64,000 nt of DNA, from assembly GCA_036365515.1 (NCBI GenBank), contig CM070873.1:39563807-39627806 (forward strand), in the 5' to 3' direction. The translations under genes were made by a program, and so were the position numbers. The DNA is from Torymus aiolomorphi. Taxonomy: Eukaryota; Arthropoda; Insecta; Hymenoptera; Torymidae. The notes beneath the pieces were generated by a model. The model saw only the letters and a program-made list of their open reading frames with translations, did no database searches and was not told where the DNA came from. Below, one piece after another: positions 39,827-53,127 of the stretch (within the stretch, counting starts at the first letter, position 1; each line of letters opens with the position of its first letter).

Positions 39827-39865
<39 letters not shown>
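39774..39865. repeat. (TA)n followed by (AAT)n
   Basis: Short TA runs to about 39810, then about 13 AAT/TAA units at 39826-39864. Confidence 0.9.
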
Positions 39866-40310
39866 TAATAATTATTTCATTTAACAAATTTATCGTGCGC
39901 CCTCGTGTATGTGAATAATATAAATGTAAGCAATAAGCGCTGAAAAAGTCGAAAGTATAATTCGATATATATACTCTCTTTTATTTTTTGTTTTAAAATA
40001 ATGCTATCATTTTATTTTTCGTGTTCTTGGCGATCGTTTTCGAAGGTATGTGTAGTTTGCAGGTTCGAAAGCGAAGACCAAGCGCGAATGCGAGTCTCAA
40101 CCATCGAATTCAGTCATAGAGCGATTTGACAAGAAAAACTTTGTTTACACATACATATGCGCAGGATAATCGAAATGAGTCAATATTATTTTATGCAAGT
40201 GCACGTAGTCTGTTGATTTATTTTCATTCTTTTTTCTATGGTTGGTCGATCGATTCGTTCGCCGAATTTGTGGACCTACGCGCGAAATTGGACTTTCAGC
40301 TACTGCCTAT

Positions 40311-40667
<357 letters not shown>

Positions 40668-42532
40668 TATATCGATATGGAAACAAGAGTGAGTATATAT
40701 TCTTACCTTTGAGAAGCGCTAAGAAACGAATGCCGCGTTTACTTATCGTGAGCGTGTGGAAACGTAAAATGAGTTCACTCTCTCTTTCTCTCTCGCCACT
40801 GTCAATTCGTTCTATCAAGTATCAAATACTTTGTTTATAAGTAGTTTAGTAATTGACGATAAGACTTTTAGAAAATCGGGTTTCTCTCTCAAACTCTCGC
40901 CAACTCTCGTATTTTCCTCGCAGCGAAAGAACGAATTTGAAAAATCAACGTTTTTTTGCGTGTATGTGACTTGGTCTCGTTCGAGAAACAGACTTCTTAT
41001 TGTCAAAAAACCAAGTAGATATCGCCCTACCCGAACCGCGTCTGGTGTAGGTGTGTATGTCTTCTACCATACTCGTATGCATACATATAGACATAATATG
41101 TGTAGAAAGCGATTATTATGCTCGACTACGCAAGAGAACCAAAACATCGACCTCGCGAAATCACAAAGACGGGACAAACGAATCGGTGTGTACAGGAAAA
41201 AAAAAAAAATAAAAATAAAAAAAACAGTCGTAATGGTGTGTGATTACAGACGTGTAGCGGTCGCGACGCGCGCTTCCTCGTCATCTTAGACAAATTTGTA
41301 ATTTTCCCGATTTCTTGTGTTTGTAAAAATATAATATTCCCTGGCAGTTTTCACGGCGGGCCTTGCCGCCTCGAACAGGTGTGCGGTAGGTATATGTATA
41401 TAATCCGCGAAAGAGCCACTTGTTGGCCAACTGTTGCGCGCGAGCGCCGCTGGCTCGGCTACAAGCGCTTATACATTATACGCGCGAGAGCGGGTTTAGT
41501 TGAGAAAACGCACGGCGATTATTGTTATCCGATGTGGAAGAGGTATCCAAACGCTTTTCGATGCTGCCCCGAGGCTTTTGATATTCTTCTCTTGCAAGGC
41601 TCGCACCTCGGATGAAAAGTTTACGAAAATTCAAAACTTTTGGCATGTATCGAAGTGAAACATACGAAACCTTAGTGAAAACTGCCATCCGTCGATGAAA
41701 ATAAAGCAGGCGACACAAGCCGAAAGCATCTGCCAGCTGCAATTAATATTTTAACGAGGCTCGAGCGCAAGTACACGCGCGTCGCGACGACGGTCCATTT
41801 TTTTCTTCAACCACGAATATACAATTCTACAGTTCAAGATATTCCATTAAAATTCTTCTTTATTATCTCTTTTCGCTCGCGGCGCCCGCAATTGGATTTA
41901 CAATTAATTTTAGAGTCCACTTTCAATTTTTTTTTCATTTATCTTATATATTTTTAATAATCGTCGTACTTCTTACGCGCTAGGTTGTGACTGTATTTTT
42001 TTTATCTTTATTTTTTCTCCACTCGCGTGAAATTTAAATTTAAAAACTTCTTTGGCGATTATTTATTTAAAATATGTTTTATTTATTATTATATTTTTTT
42101 TTTCATCTCCCTCTTACAGCAGTCCTGCCTATAAGTCGATATTTCATCTATATGTATATTTATATATTTATATTATTTATAGTATATCGTTATCATTATT
42201 AATTGTTATCGTTATGGTAGTTATAATTATTTTTATTGTTATATTAATTATTATTAGTATATGGTATTATTATTACTATTAGTATTTTGTATTGTTTTTT
42301 TTTTTACTTGATAACCGTTATAATTGTTATCATTTATTTAATTTTATTTAATGTTTAGATCTGTGAGACTTTTCATTTCCCGGACTCGCTGAAAGTCTTT
42401 AGCAGCATTCGTAAGTTGTGTGAGTATTTTGTATTTTTCAGTAGTGTGTGTGTGTTTGTGTGTATATATTAGTTGTGTCCTGTAACTGTGTTTTGTGTAA
42501 GTGTAACGATTCTTTCACATACCATGTATATA

Positions 42533-42563
42533 TTATTCGTGTGTGTGTGTGGGGGGGGGGGGG
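42533..42563. repeat. (GT)n joined to a run of 13 G
   Basis: About nine GT units end in 13 consecutive G at 42551-42563, an unusual run in AT-rich DNA. In a minus-strand transcript it would be a C run. Confidence 0.9.
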
Positions 42564-45500
42564 TTCTATACTACCTGTTTTAACCTTAATCGCGTACAAA
42601 TAATACAAGTCCTTGTAGCATCGCTTCTTGTCTCTCTACACTTGTTTCGGATAATTTATTTTAAAATTACGCTCGCATATTAGTGATATAGCTCTCTATA
42701 TAAAACTATGCTATTATACGCGGAGTTCTCTAACATTCGTTCGGGGCTTCCTTTCTTTCCCTAACATTCCAGTGTCGTTCTCTCGATTTCTGAAAGTGAA
42801 TAATTTTTTGTCGTCTATTCGTCGCTAATCTCGCTTTCTCTCTACACGCAAACGAGCCACGGCAAAGAAAAAATTCTCGCGGACGAAAAAGCTCGGCCTC
42901 GATTGTGGCGAACGTTTCGCGTCTCCTTGGTACTTTTAGTGCTTCTAAAATGTTTGATGAGCAACGTTTATAGTTTTTTGTTTTTTTCATAATTCGGGTA
43001 ATTCGGGTAAAAGTGTCTGTACAAACGTGCGTCGCGCGCTCGGTTCCTCAACCTTCTTATTCTCTTTGGCATTTTCGGTTGTAGGGAAATTCAATTTTTA
43101 TTTATTTTTTCTTATTCTCGGAAAGACCATCACTAACTTCACATGTGAAGCAATATTCATTTTGATCGGCAACTTCTCTCTAAACAATAAACGATGGATT
43201 TTAATAAAAGTTAACACTATAAACATTACAAGCCAGATGTAGAATTAATCAATCGTTTGGTTTGATGACGGTGATGAAAATAAAAGAAAATAAGATAAGC
43301 AGCAACTATAAGAAAGATAAACCTTAAGAGGTATGCATAACCTGGTAAAATTCGATTTGCATCACGGAAGAAAAATGCACGAGGAAAAAACGACTGAATC
43401 ATTCGCAATGGCGATTAAAGTCGGGCGTGATCCAGTTAGCACATCAGAAGCGCTTTGAGAAAGTGAAAATTGGTCCCGGAGAGCGATCGTACGAGTGTGC
43501 TGGGCCGGGTGAGCAAAAAGTGGGAGGGACCATCAGCCGAATAGTATGGAAAAGATCTACACACGCTCGAAGCTCGAGAGATATGTCGTTTTGTCATTAC
43601 AATATAATATGGAATCTCCGAGGGAATCGCGTTCAGCTGAGCCGTGCGGTGCGTTCTGCTCTTTTAGAGTTAGGATTCCGTTGCTGCATCCACTTCCAAA
43701 AATAGCACCTTCGAAGTTCGTAACGAGAGTCGAGAGCGGTTTTTCTTTTCTTTTATATACTGGCCGTCGTCCCGCGCTGTGCTGTGTGCAAACCAAGCTT
43801 TAGACACTGGGTGCACGTAAATGAGATCGTCTAGCTTCTCGCTAAGATATTCTTCGTTTTTATAGGTTCGTTTATACATGTACAGTTAGCCTTATCGCTT
43901 TCTAGCGTCATTAACCATGGAAAAACTTTTCTACTCTCACCTCCCTCTGCGTTAGAGCCAAGTTCTAGTAAAGTAGTTTTCCGAAGAAGGACAAACTGCC
44001 GACGAATGGAATAGTTCGAGATCTATTGAAAGCTGCGCATTTCTTTTAAATCGACAAATCACTCGATGATTGTGGTAATCGCGTTGTGTTTCGTTAAATT
44101 TTCCTTCTTCTCTAGGTATACTTACAAGAGAGCACCGCGGTCATCTACAGCTCCCTCATCATCATCTTCGACGCAGGCAATGTCTATGCGAATACGACGA
44201 ATCCATATAATTTCCGTACTAAACAAATGGGAGAATGCTAACTTTGATTGTGGTTGCAAATTGTATAATATTCGGTGATTGAAGACGTTTCAGATTACTC
44301 TGCGATATACCGTTTATGTATTCACGTCTCACAACTGTGTACAAAGTTTTAAGTTTTTCGAGCTGGATCTTGGATGACTTTTTTTCTCTCGACTCGATAA
44401 AATAGATCCTGTTTTCTTCGTTCAAAGTATATATTTAGAGGCGCGTTCGCACCTCCTCACAAGACGGGATCGTTAGAATCCGGATGGAGACGAACGCAGA
44501 ATGGGTTTATTCGTCGTTCGCCTCTATTTTGTTTACAATATGTATTACGCAAATAATTGCAAAAAACATACCCTGTTTCCTAGAATCACCGACGCTCACC
44601 GACACATGTCGCTTGTGTCGTGACTGCTTTGATTCTTTTTTATTATTTATTTTTCTTTTAATTTTATTAACTTGTTTTTTCTAATCAATTTTCCTTTTCC
44701 TTATAGTCAGTTCGAATGCCAATTCAAATGGTTAGTCGTTCACATTGGAACAACGTCGCGAATGTATAATACGGCAGTCGATGTATATCGACTTTTCTGA
44801 TCTATATACGCTTGAATTGTACAGGTGTGTATGTGTGTGTATGTATTTTTGTGTTTATGCATGTGTATTGTACATGGGCCAAAGAGTCACCACTTTATGA
44901 ATTCATCCACGCGTAGACTGTTTCCGATCCTATATATATATATATTTAGACATGCAAGAAGTTCGCATCGAAGCTGCCTGGGAACCGTATTCCTAATAGC
45001 GAAATAACGGATTAGTTGATTTTCAGGAATTGGGTTGCGTGTTTTGCTTTTTCTACTATTGTCATTGGTTGAAGCATAGCATCTTCAGTGAAGCTTTCTT
45101 ACACTTGATTATTACACAGTAAAAGTATTGGCAATACATCTTGTCAAGTTGTTTCGAAAACTAGCTATATTTTTGCAAATTTAATAAAAGCTTTTGAAAA
45201 TGTGAATATAATGCGATGTAGGTAGTAAGCAAGCGAAAAATTTTTATTGACTCTGTCGCACTTAGGTAATTCCAAAATAAAATGTATTCTTAACGATACG
45301 ATAATCGTTGCTGCGATTTTTCGTCAAATTCCGTGCATTTCGTATTTAAATTGGCTCGGAGTTCTCTTCATTAATCTCATGAAGCTGAAACTTCTTGATT
45401 TCATGTTGGCGATTACGCTACATGCTAAGTAAATAACTATACTATCTTTGATCAGTCTAAACTCCGGGTAAACCACAGATGCATCGATCACCGTATCTCG

Positions 45501-48040
45501 AGAACAGCGTTATTCTTACAGAAAGTTTTGCGTCACACTTTTAGCTGTTATAGAAAAATCCTGTAACATTCCAATTTATTCTCATTCATATTTACAGTTT
45601 TCTCTTTCAAGTACAAAGACTTGAAAATGAATGAAAAGCGCGATATATACTTTCACCGGGAAAACAGTCTGCGCCGGATCGGTTATTCACATGCACTCAC
45701 GTGGCTAATACGTGCGTGAAATATACACGATGTATCTATAACGTTAGAGCTTACGATAACCAGAATACAGAACATTTCATGTTAATGTTCTTCATCATCA
45801 TCATCATCATTATCACGTTATGTAAAAATAAATTCAAAGCTGACCCCCGTCGATTACTTCTTTTTGTCTCTTACACAATTTTTTGTCAAACTATTTTTGT
45901 CTTTTCCTCCTTAAACTCTCATTATTTTTCTTTCATCACCTTAAAGTGCTAACAGTACTCTCTTATATTCCTTTATAAGTCGACTTGTATTTTTATTTTT
46001 TACTTTTTCTCGGTTTATCTGTTTTCAGCATTCGCTTTTGTCTACTGCATTCGCTCTATAATCTCACTCTCGCGCACTTACATTATCATTTACCAATGAT
46101 GCTCGTTAGTCGGCTGTGTAGCAAAACTTTTTTTTGGATAAAATAGTTGTTTTTTCTTTTTTGTTTTACTTTTTGTCTTCTGCTTTGTTCAACATACGCC
46201 CCCGTTACTTTGTATAATTTATACCGTAATATTATCATTATTTATTATTTTTTTGTTAATTTCGTTCTACAGTAGCTTACGTTGTTTTCCTCTTTCGCTC
46301 TCTTACATTTTTTTCTTTTTTTTCCGTTAAACACTAGTTCGATATAATATATTTAAAATGTTTGTTACTTATTATGTTCCATTAAAGTTTTGTGTGTGAG
46401 TTTTTTTGTTTGTTTACCTTAAAAAGCTTACACTGTAGTGATATTATCGAGCGATACTCAGAAGAGAATGGCCCCGAGTACCGTCGTCGTGATGTGTTGT
46501 TGTATGCATATACCTTCTTTCTCCCTCCTTTTCTCTTTCTGCCGCCTGAATGATCCGCGCACGAGATGAAGTAACCCCGTCGTGTGGACATTTTTTACTT
46601 ATATAACGATAATAATGTAAATCTATACTGTATTTGATTTCATAGGCCTTCGAGACCTCGAAATATCGACATATCGAAAATCGTCGATATATCTAAAAAG
46701 TTTCGATCCACCTCTATTATAAATAGTTATCGTTAATGAGCTATGCCGTTTTCACAAATAATTATTATAACATGAGCTGTCAATTGTGAAGGGTTTCGAT
46801 TCCACACGGCGCAGTTAGATCAATTGAGTTTTTTTCATTCTCACCAGTTAAATTTATGCTCGCCGGAACGCGTGGACGTTTGTGTCTGTACCTTTTCGTT
46901 ACCTGCTTTCTCTTCGTACAAAGCGACGGATGAATCACTCCTGGGTTTGTTTCTTATTATTTTTTTTTTTCAAAAGTTATCAAAATTTCGTCACTTCTCG
47001 AGTTGTGTATAATTAACGTGTATTCCCTTCTTCGAAGGTTTTGTTCTTTGGTTATATCTCGACTCTTTTTATTTAGAGTTCTTGGCAGTCGAAGATGTGT
47101 TTTCTCAAACCAAAGGCGACAAAATTGTAACTCAATCGTCACTACTCGTACAATGTCGTTGAAAACAAAAGTTCACAGCGATGTATACAAGAAAATCAAT
47201 TGGTAACTTAGTAATATTAAACGAAGGAAACCCCGTATTATCTCGTTAAAGTGAAGAATAACCGTAAGTTAGAGGTATAAATTGGTCACAATTCAGCTGC
47301 CACTAATTTATCCCGTCGGTAAAAAGCGACTCGATTTCGTGTGCTGAGCCTATTTTTCCGTGCGCAGCGGTGTTGAAAAATCACCTTATCGGGGGTCAAA
47401 TTAAGTGCCTGTTCTTGTTGGCTTTTTCCCGGGGTCATACTTTTCCCACATTGCACTCGTTTCCCTCACGTCTTGGGTAAGTATGACTCAGATGAAGAAA
47501 ATAACAAGTAAATAGCGCGTATTTAAAGCCGATTAGGTATTTCGCGAATGTACATTCGTGTAGGTGTATACGAAACGTATATTTTTCGTAACTTATGTCT
47601 AACAGATGCAAGTTTTGTTTCTTCTAGGTGTACATTGCACTGCAGTCTTAATCGTCAATTTGTCATGGGACATAAGTCGACGAAATAAAATTAGAGAATA
47701 ACGTTCTCTTGCGGAAAAATACTACTGATTTACGAGAGTCGATTATAAAAGGAAAATTACAAGTGGTTACAAACGTTTGTAACAGGATTATAATCAAATT
47801 TGAAAGAATTTAAGCGTAAATTGTTGGATATAAAAATAAATTTTACCAAAATTTTCAACGAAATATGTTGTCCTTTATTAAAAATTTCATTTACAGCCTT
47901 CTACATGATTCTCTTCCGTTCAACAAAAAAGTCGTGCGTATTTCGGATAAAATATATTTTCTACCCTCCGACCGAAAGCGCCAACTTCCCAGCCGCTGCG
48001 CGAAACGAAATTGCCGCTTTCCGGCGCCGTCGAGCAGAAA

Positions 48041-48154
48041 AATAGTATAAACACCTTGGCCAGTAAAAAAGAAAGCCTCAGATCACATGTAAGTCAATTA
48101 CATGTGATCTAAGACATTTCTTATTTTACCGGCCTAGGTATATAATATACTATT
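48041..48154. mobile_element. Short palindromic MITE-like element (copy B)
   Basis: 114 bp palindrome with AATAGTATA at the left end and TATACTATT at the right. The stem includes CTTGGCC/GGCCTAG, GTAAAA/TTTTAC, AGAAA/TTTCT and AGATCACATGTAA/TTACATGTGATCT around a five-base loop. Its size, ends and CTTGGCCAGT match the element at 22778-22893. If transcribed in the long 3' UTR it would form a long hairpin. Confidence 0.7.
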
Positions 48155-49493
48155 TAATGTATACAAAAGATCTTTTAGTCGCATGCAAAAAATATGATGA
48201 GTATGATTAGTTAAAAATATAGTTAGTTTTTTTTTGTATATATCGGATTATTATAATCGTCAAGTAAAAGTTCGTCTTAAAACATTAGAAAAACCCGCCG
48301 TCCACTGATCGGCGATAAAGTACCGAGAGTGCGCCGAGGTCAGGCGGCCCGTGAAGCTCAATAATTTGTTGCCTGTTTTTTTTCTTTTTTTTTTTTTTGC
48401 TTTTGTTTAACGTTCGTTCAAACATTCTCGCATCAGTAGAATTTTTCTGTAAGGCTTATGTAACTAGCGTTTATAGATTCTTTTTTTATTTATTTTTTTT
48501 CACTCGTCTTGTCGCTTTACCTCGTATCTTCGCTTCCTAAATTTTCCGGCGTATTTTTCTAGCTAAAAAGTTTCGTCGCTACGCTGGTTTAGAAATTTAA
48601 TTCTCTAAAAATGACAAGAATATATGCGCATTGTATGTAATTCTTTATGTACTGCATACTTTTACGTATTGTGTTTTTTGTTATTCATTATACTTCCGTT
48701 TAATTATCATTCGAATTCGTTCATTATTAATATCGCTATAAGATATACCGTTTACTTCAGCGTTTTTATCGTTAATGTCGTAAGTGCGATCGAGTATCGA
48801 TATAATTTTTTTAATTCATTCAATCGTAACCACTTCAACGCAATTGAGCTAACTGCACTTCCCGTACCTTCTCCGTTCTTTCTCCAAGGCTGCGATTTTG
48901 GATAAAAATGGGAATTTCATTTTATTTTTCATCATTTAATAACAATAGATAAGTAGAATCTTTATTTTCAAACTTTACTTGTTCTCCGAGTTCTTCGATT
49001 AGGTTTGTCGAAATTGGCACTTGTTATCGAAGTATATAAAGATTCATAAAAAGTTATAACATTTTAAATTTTAAAAACTAAAATTATTCTAATTTTTTAA
49101 AATAAATGAATTCTTTGCGTTCATAAAATAAAAAAGAACTTCCCATTAACGTTTTCTGTTCATTTTTTCTCGTTGTTCTTTTCACTTCCTCCGCTAATCG
49201 AAATTTCGTTTCTAGCATTATAAGTTTGTTGTATAATTGTACATAAATTTGTTTAAAAAACTTAGTTATCCGAGCTCACTCGAGAATTCGGCACAAAAAC
49301 CATTAAATTGTATAAGTTTTCGAATCTTTAAAAAAAAAATTCGAAAAATAACGAATTTCGAAAACCATGCGTACAATAATATCGGGTGCGAGATTCTCGA
49401 GCTCGCAGCCTCGAAGTTCGAGCTGAACGTTACGCCTTTAATCGTCATTTCCGAATCTCTCTCGTTCTCACGTTCTCATTCTTCCATTCATTT

Positions 49494-49496
<3 letters not shown>

Positions 49497-49528
<32 letters not shown>
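49497..49528. repeat. (TC)n microsatellite
   Basis: About 15 TC units followed by ACACACTCACTC. Confidence 0.9.
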
Positions 49529-49533
<5 letters not shown>

Positions 49534-51742
49534 TCACTCTCGCGAACTAATAAATTCATTGATGTAGACTCAGCTAAAACTAGAATAATTTACTAAATCG
49601 CTAGATGTCATCAGGATCAATATATTATTATTTTTTATATATATTTATAATATATATATTTTATAATATACGTCTTTCAATAATAATAATTGTAATAATC
49701 GTCATAATAATAATCATAGTAATAATATTAATAGTTGGTACTTTGGTTGATTCTCCGTGTCCGCTTTTTACTCTCTCACGCCGTGTTCAACTCCTCTTTT
49801 TTTATTCTGATTCGCTAAAATTCATTCGATTATATACTTAATATCTGCATTCCTGTCTCCGTGAGGGAGAAGGAAATGCGTTGTATAGAGCGTGACTCAC
49901 TCGTCTTGAACCACTTCGCTTCCTACCGTAAATCTATGAAATATTTTTTCTCCTACTCATCACCGAGCAACGTTCGTTACCTGCGCACGCATACGTAACA
50001 TCGCAATTTAATTCCGTTCATCGTCTTCCGTTTCTCGTTCCACGTTTTGGCGTCGTCGTCACCTGTTTTTGCGTCCGACAGATTGGGTCATACAATCGTG
50101 TGCTTAGAATCGCCCGGCAGACACGATCAGCTGCTTTCAATCGTTTATCTCGCTTGTTGCCGATCGTCTCGAGGATAGCTCAGATTCGAGAAGGAAAAAG
50201 CTAAGCATGACTAGTTGGAGAGGAATCTTAGCTTGCTCGTGACGTCCGTCGATCACACGCGATTCCTAATTTGATATTCTTCTATTGCACCGTCAATTTG
50301 GCATTTTTTAATTCAACGATCTCTCCCTATCTCGTCGATCGCGTAAGTATAGTTTGCAAACGCTGAACCACGTTGACGAATTGTACGGTTGCTACGAAAA
50401 ATAGTCGTCGATTCTTTCTCAGCTGCGACTTTGAAAGAGTCATCGTGTCACAGACGTCGTCGAACAGTCGCGACAGGGTTGCGAACCAGAATTCAACGCG
50501 AACTCATACGATCCCGCGAAGAACAAAAGCCCGTTTATAGAAAAATTCATAGTCGTGGTACAAAAATCTATAGTAAAGGGCCAAGTGTAGTTCGCATAGT
50601 GCACAGAGAGTTTCATCGAATAGATCAGATGTATATGACTTGACAACTCAATGCTAACTGTCGTATAGCGATGAGACGTATAATACTTTTAGGATATGTT
50701 AACCCTGCATCTCTCTTCGACGACGCGTTTCGAGCACCTTGTCAACACGAGTCTCTTACTTTTTTGCATTAAATCACAGCCTATTTGGCATTCCAGGAAT
50801 TCGCGCGGTTCGCGAGCGCAGAGGTTCGAGCTCGCGTTCAGGACGGGATTCGAACTTCTGCCTTCGCCCATCGTTGCGAAAAAACGCGGCACGATGATCG
50901 CCATACGTGGAACGATGAAGAGACATCAGATTTTCTTGGTACCGAACGGAAGTGTTTTGCGAGAGGTCGTCGATTCCGTCGCTCGGTGCATGCGCGCACA
51001 ACGACGACACGACTGCATGCGTCGTGCGGTATGGAAAAAATACTTGTTTTTAGTTTATTTATTCACGAAAGATATCATGCATGTAGTGATTTGTTCAGCG
51101 GATTCTCAGCCGGTCTCTCGGTTAATGAGAGAAGAATTCAGTGTCGCGAATGGCCTTCCCGAGGGGCTGCGATAAAGACACTAGAGCGGCTCTTCCTCCT
51201 CTCACACCCTCATCGCGGCATTAGAAAACCTATACGCTGGTAGTTTTTTGCTTCATTTTTTTATTATTCCTCAAATTTCATCGTGTAACGTCGCGAAGTG
51301 TGTGTGTATGTATATATATATTTATATACGTATAACCTAAAGAGTGCGGGCCGGAACTGCCGTAGTTGACCGATCGCGAGAACTTGGCGCGATCGACGAT
51401 TCGCAATCGCGTTCACTCCTCCCTGCGCTAAAAGTCCCATTAGCGATAATCACCTCGCGATTTCTCATAATCTCGCACTCGCCCTGACTATCGTGACTAG
51501 AATTGGCGTGGCTTTTCTTCTCATCGGTATGTATAATATGTATATATATATATATATGTGTGTATTAGTATTTAATTTTTTTTCTTTAATCAACGCTATC
51601 AACTACAATATACGCCTGCGCGACAATGGCGCGGTCCCCTGTATAATGTAACGACTCAGCCGGGCGGCGAGAGAGCATCGACTGCGACATTGATCGTGAT
51701 AAGAGAGTGCCGATCGTACGGGAAACATGTGATCGATGTGTA

Positions 51743-51809
<67 letters not shown>

Positions 51810-51811
51810 CG
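51743..51811. repeat. (AAT)n microsatellite
   Basis: About 22 TAA/AAT units. Open frames of poly-Tyr, poly-Ile and poly-Leu on the minus strand derive from it. Confidence 0.95.
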
Positions 51812-53127
51812 TCCACAAGCGGCAAACTTCGGGTATAATGTGTACAGTCGCACGAGGTGGGGAGATAAAGAAGGGGGGATCGATTTTACGGTGATCGCGC
51901 TCTCTCGCAGCCGGAGTTACGTAAACCTAATTTTACTTTTTGCATGTCGAGTTGAGTATATTATATATAGTATATCTATAGTCTTAGTGTTTCGAAGAGA
52001 ACGGGGACTCGAAATGAATTAATTCGTCGCGTCGCGGCTAGGCTCCGTCGCCAGGGAGCGTGCGCGCGTTTACACAATTCGCGACGGGATTAGTAATTTA
52101 ATAACCGACTTTTCGGTCCAGTCTCTCTCCTTCCTCCCGTCTTAATAGGACTTAAAAGCTAGGAAAGCTCCCGAGGGACGTTTGTTTTATCATTTTTTCT
52201 CATTCTCCTGTGTATATATTTATATATATATTATTTATAATCCGCTGCGTGGGTGTATGTGCATATGTATGTGCACACAGGGGCGTACCTTTCCTTAAAA
52301 TATACCCGTACGACTAGACGAGAACCTCACTTACGGTTCGGACGAGAAAAGCTTTCTCGCTCTCTATCTCTTTCCCTTTCATTTTGCACATCATTAAATT
52401 AGTATTAAGTTAATAATATTTTGACTAGTAGCAGCGCTTCGAACGCATTGAGCAGCACTTTTTCTCCCAAAACCCTTCGACTCTTCTTTCGAAGTTTGTT
52501 TCTTCAAAAATTCTTGGCCTCGGGTTTTGTATTCCTATTCTAGCTGCTCCTGCTGCGCAGAGACCATATTTCGTTCTCATCGTCGACGCGGTCGTTCAGC
52601 GTTGCGAGAAGCCTCCTTGCTGTTCCATTTGATCCTAGTAAAGCTCCTTCATCTTTCTATGACCTCTATTATTTTAATTCTCTTTTAATCCTAAAGAATT
52701 AACTAACTAGTATACTAGAACTTTACGGTTGAAAGCGTTGTAGCGGTGGTTCAAATTCTTCATTCACTATGCTCGAGTATCCAATGGACTCGCGTTTTCG
52801 TGCGATATCTGGAAAAGCAAATTATTACTTTTTATTATTTTCAGATGCACTTTAAAGATGTTTGAATTGTATCTAAGGCGGTTATCTATGGAATACAATG
52901 GTTATCTACACTACGGACTTTTTGTACTATCGTCAAAATTATTTATAACTTGAAATAACCTTTTCCAACGTTTTAAAGATACTAATGTAAACTAAATCGA
53001 GCATTGTATTAAATTAAGCTGATATTGTATAAGCAAAAATCAAGGAAATAAATAAGATTCTCACACTCACTTTATAGGTTATAACGTATGGCGCGATCCG
53101 GCCAGTTTGTCTAGGCTAGGACGTGGG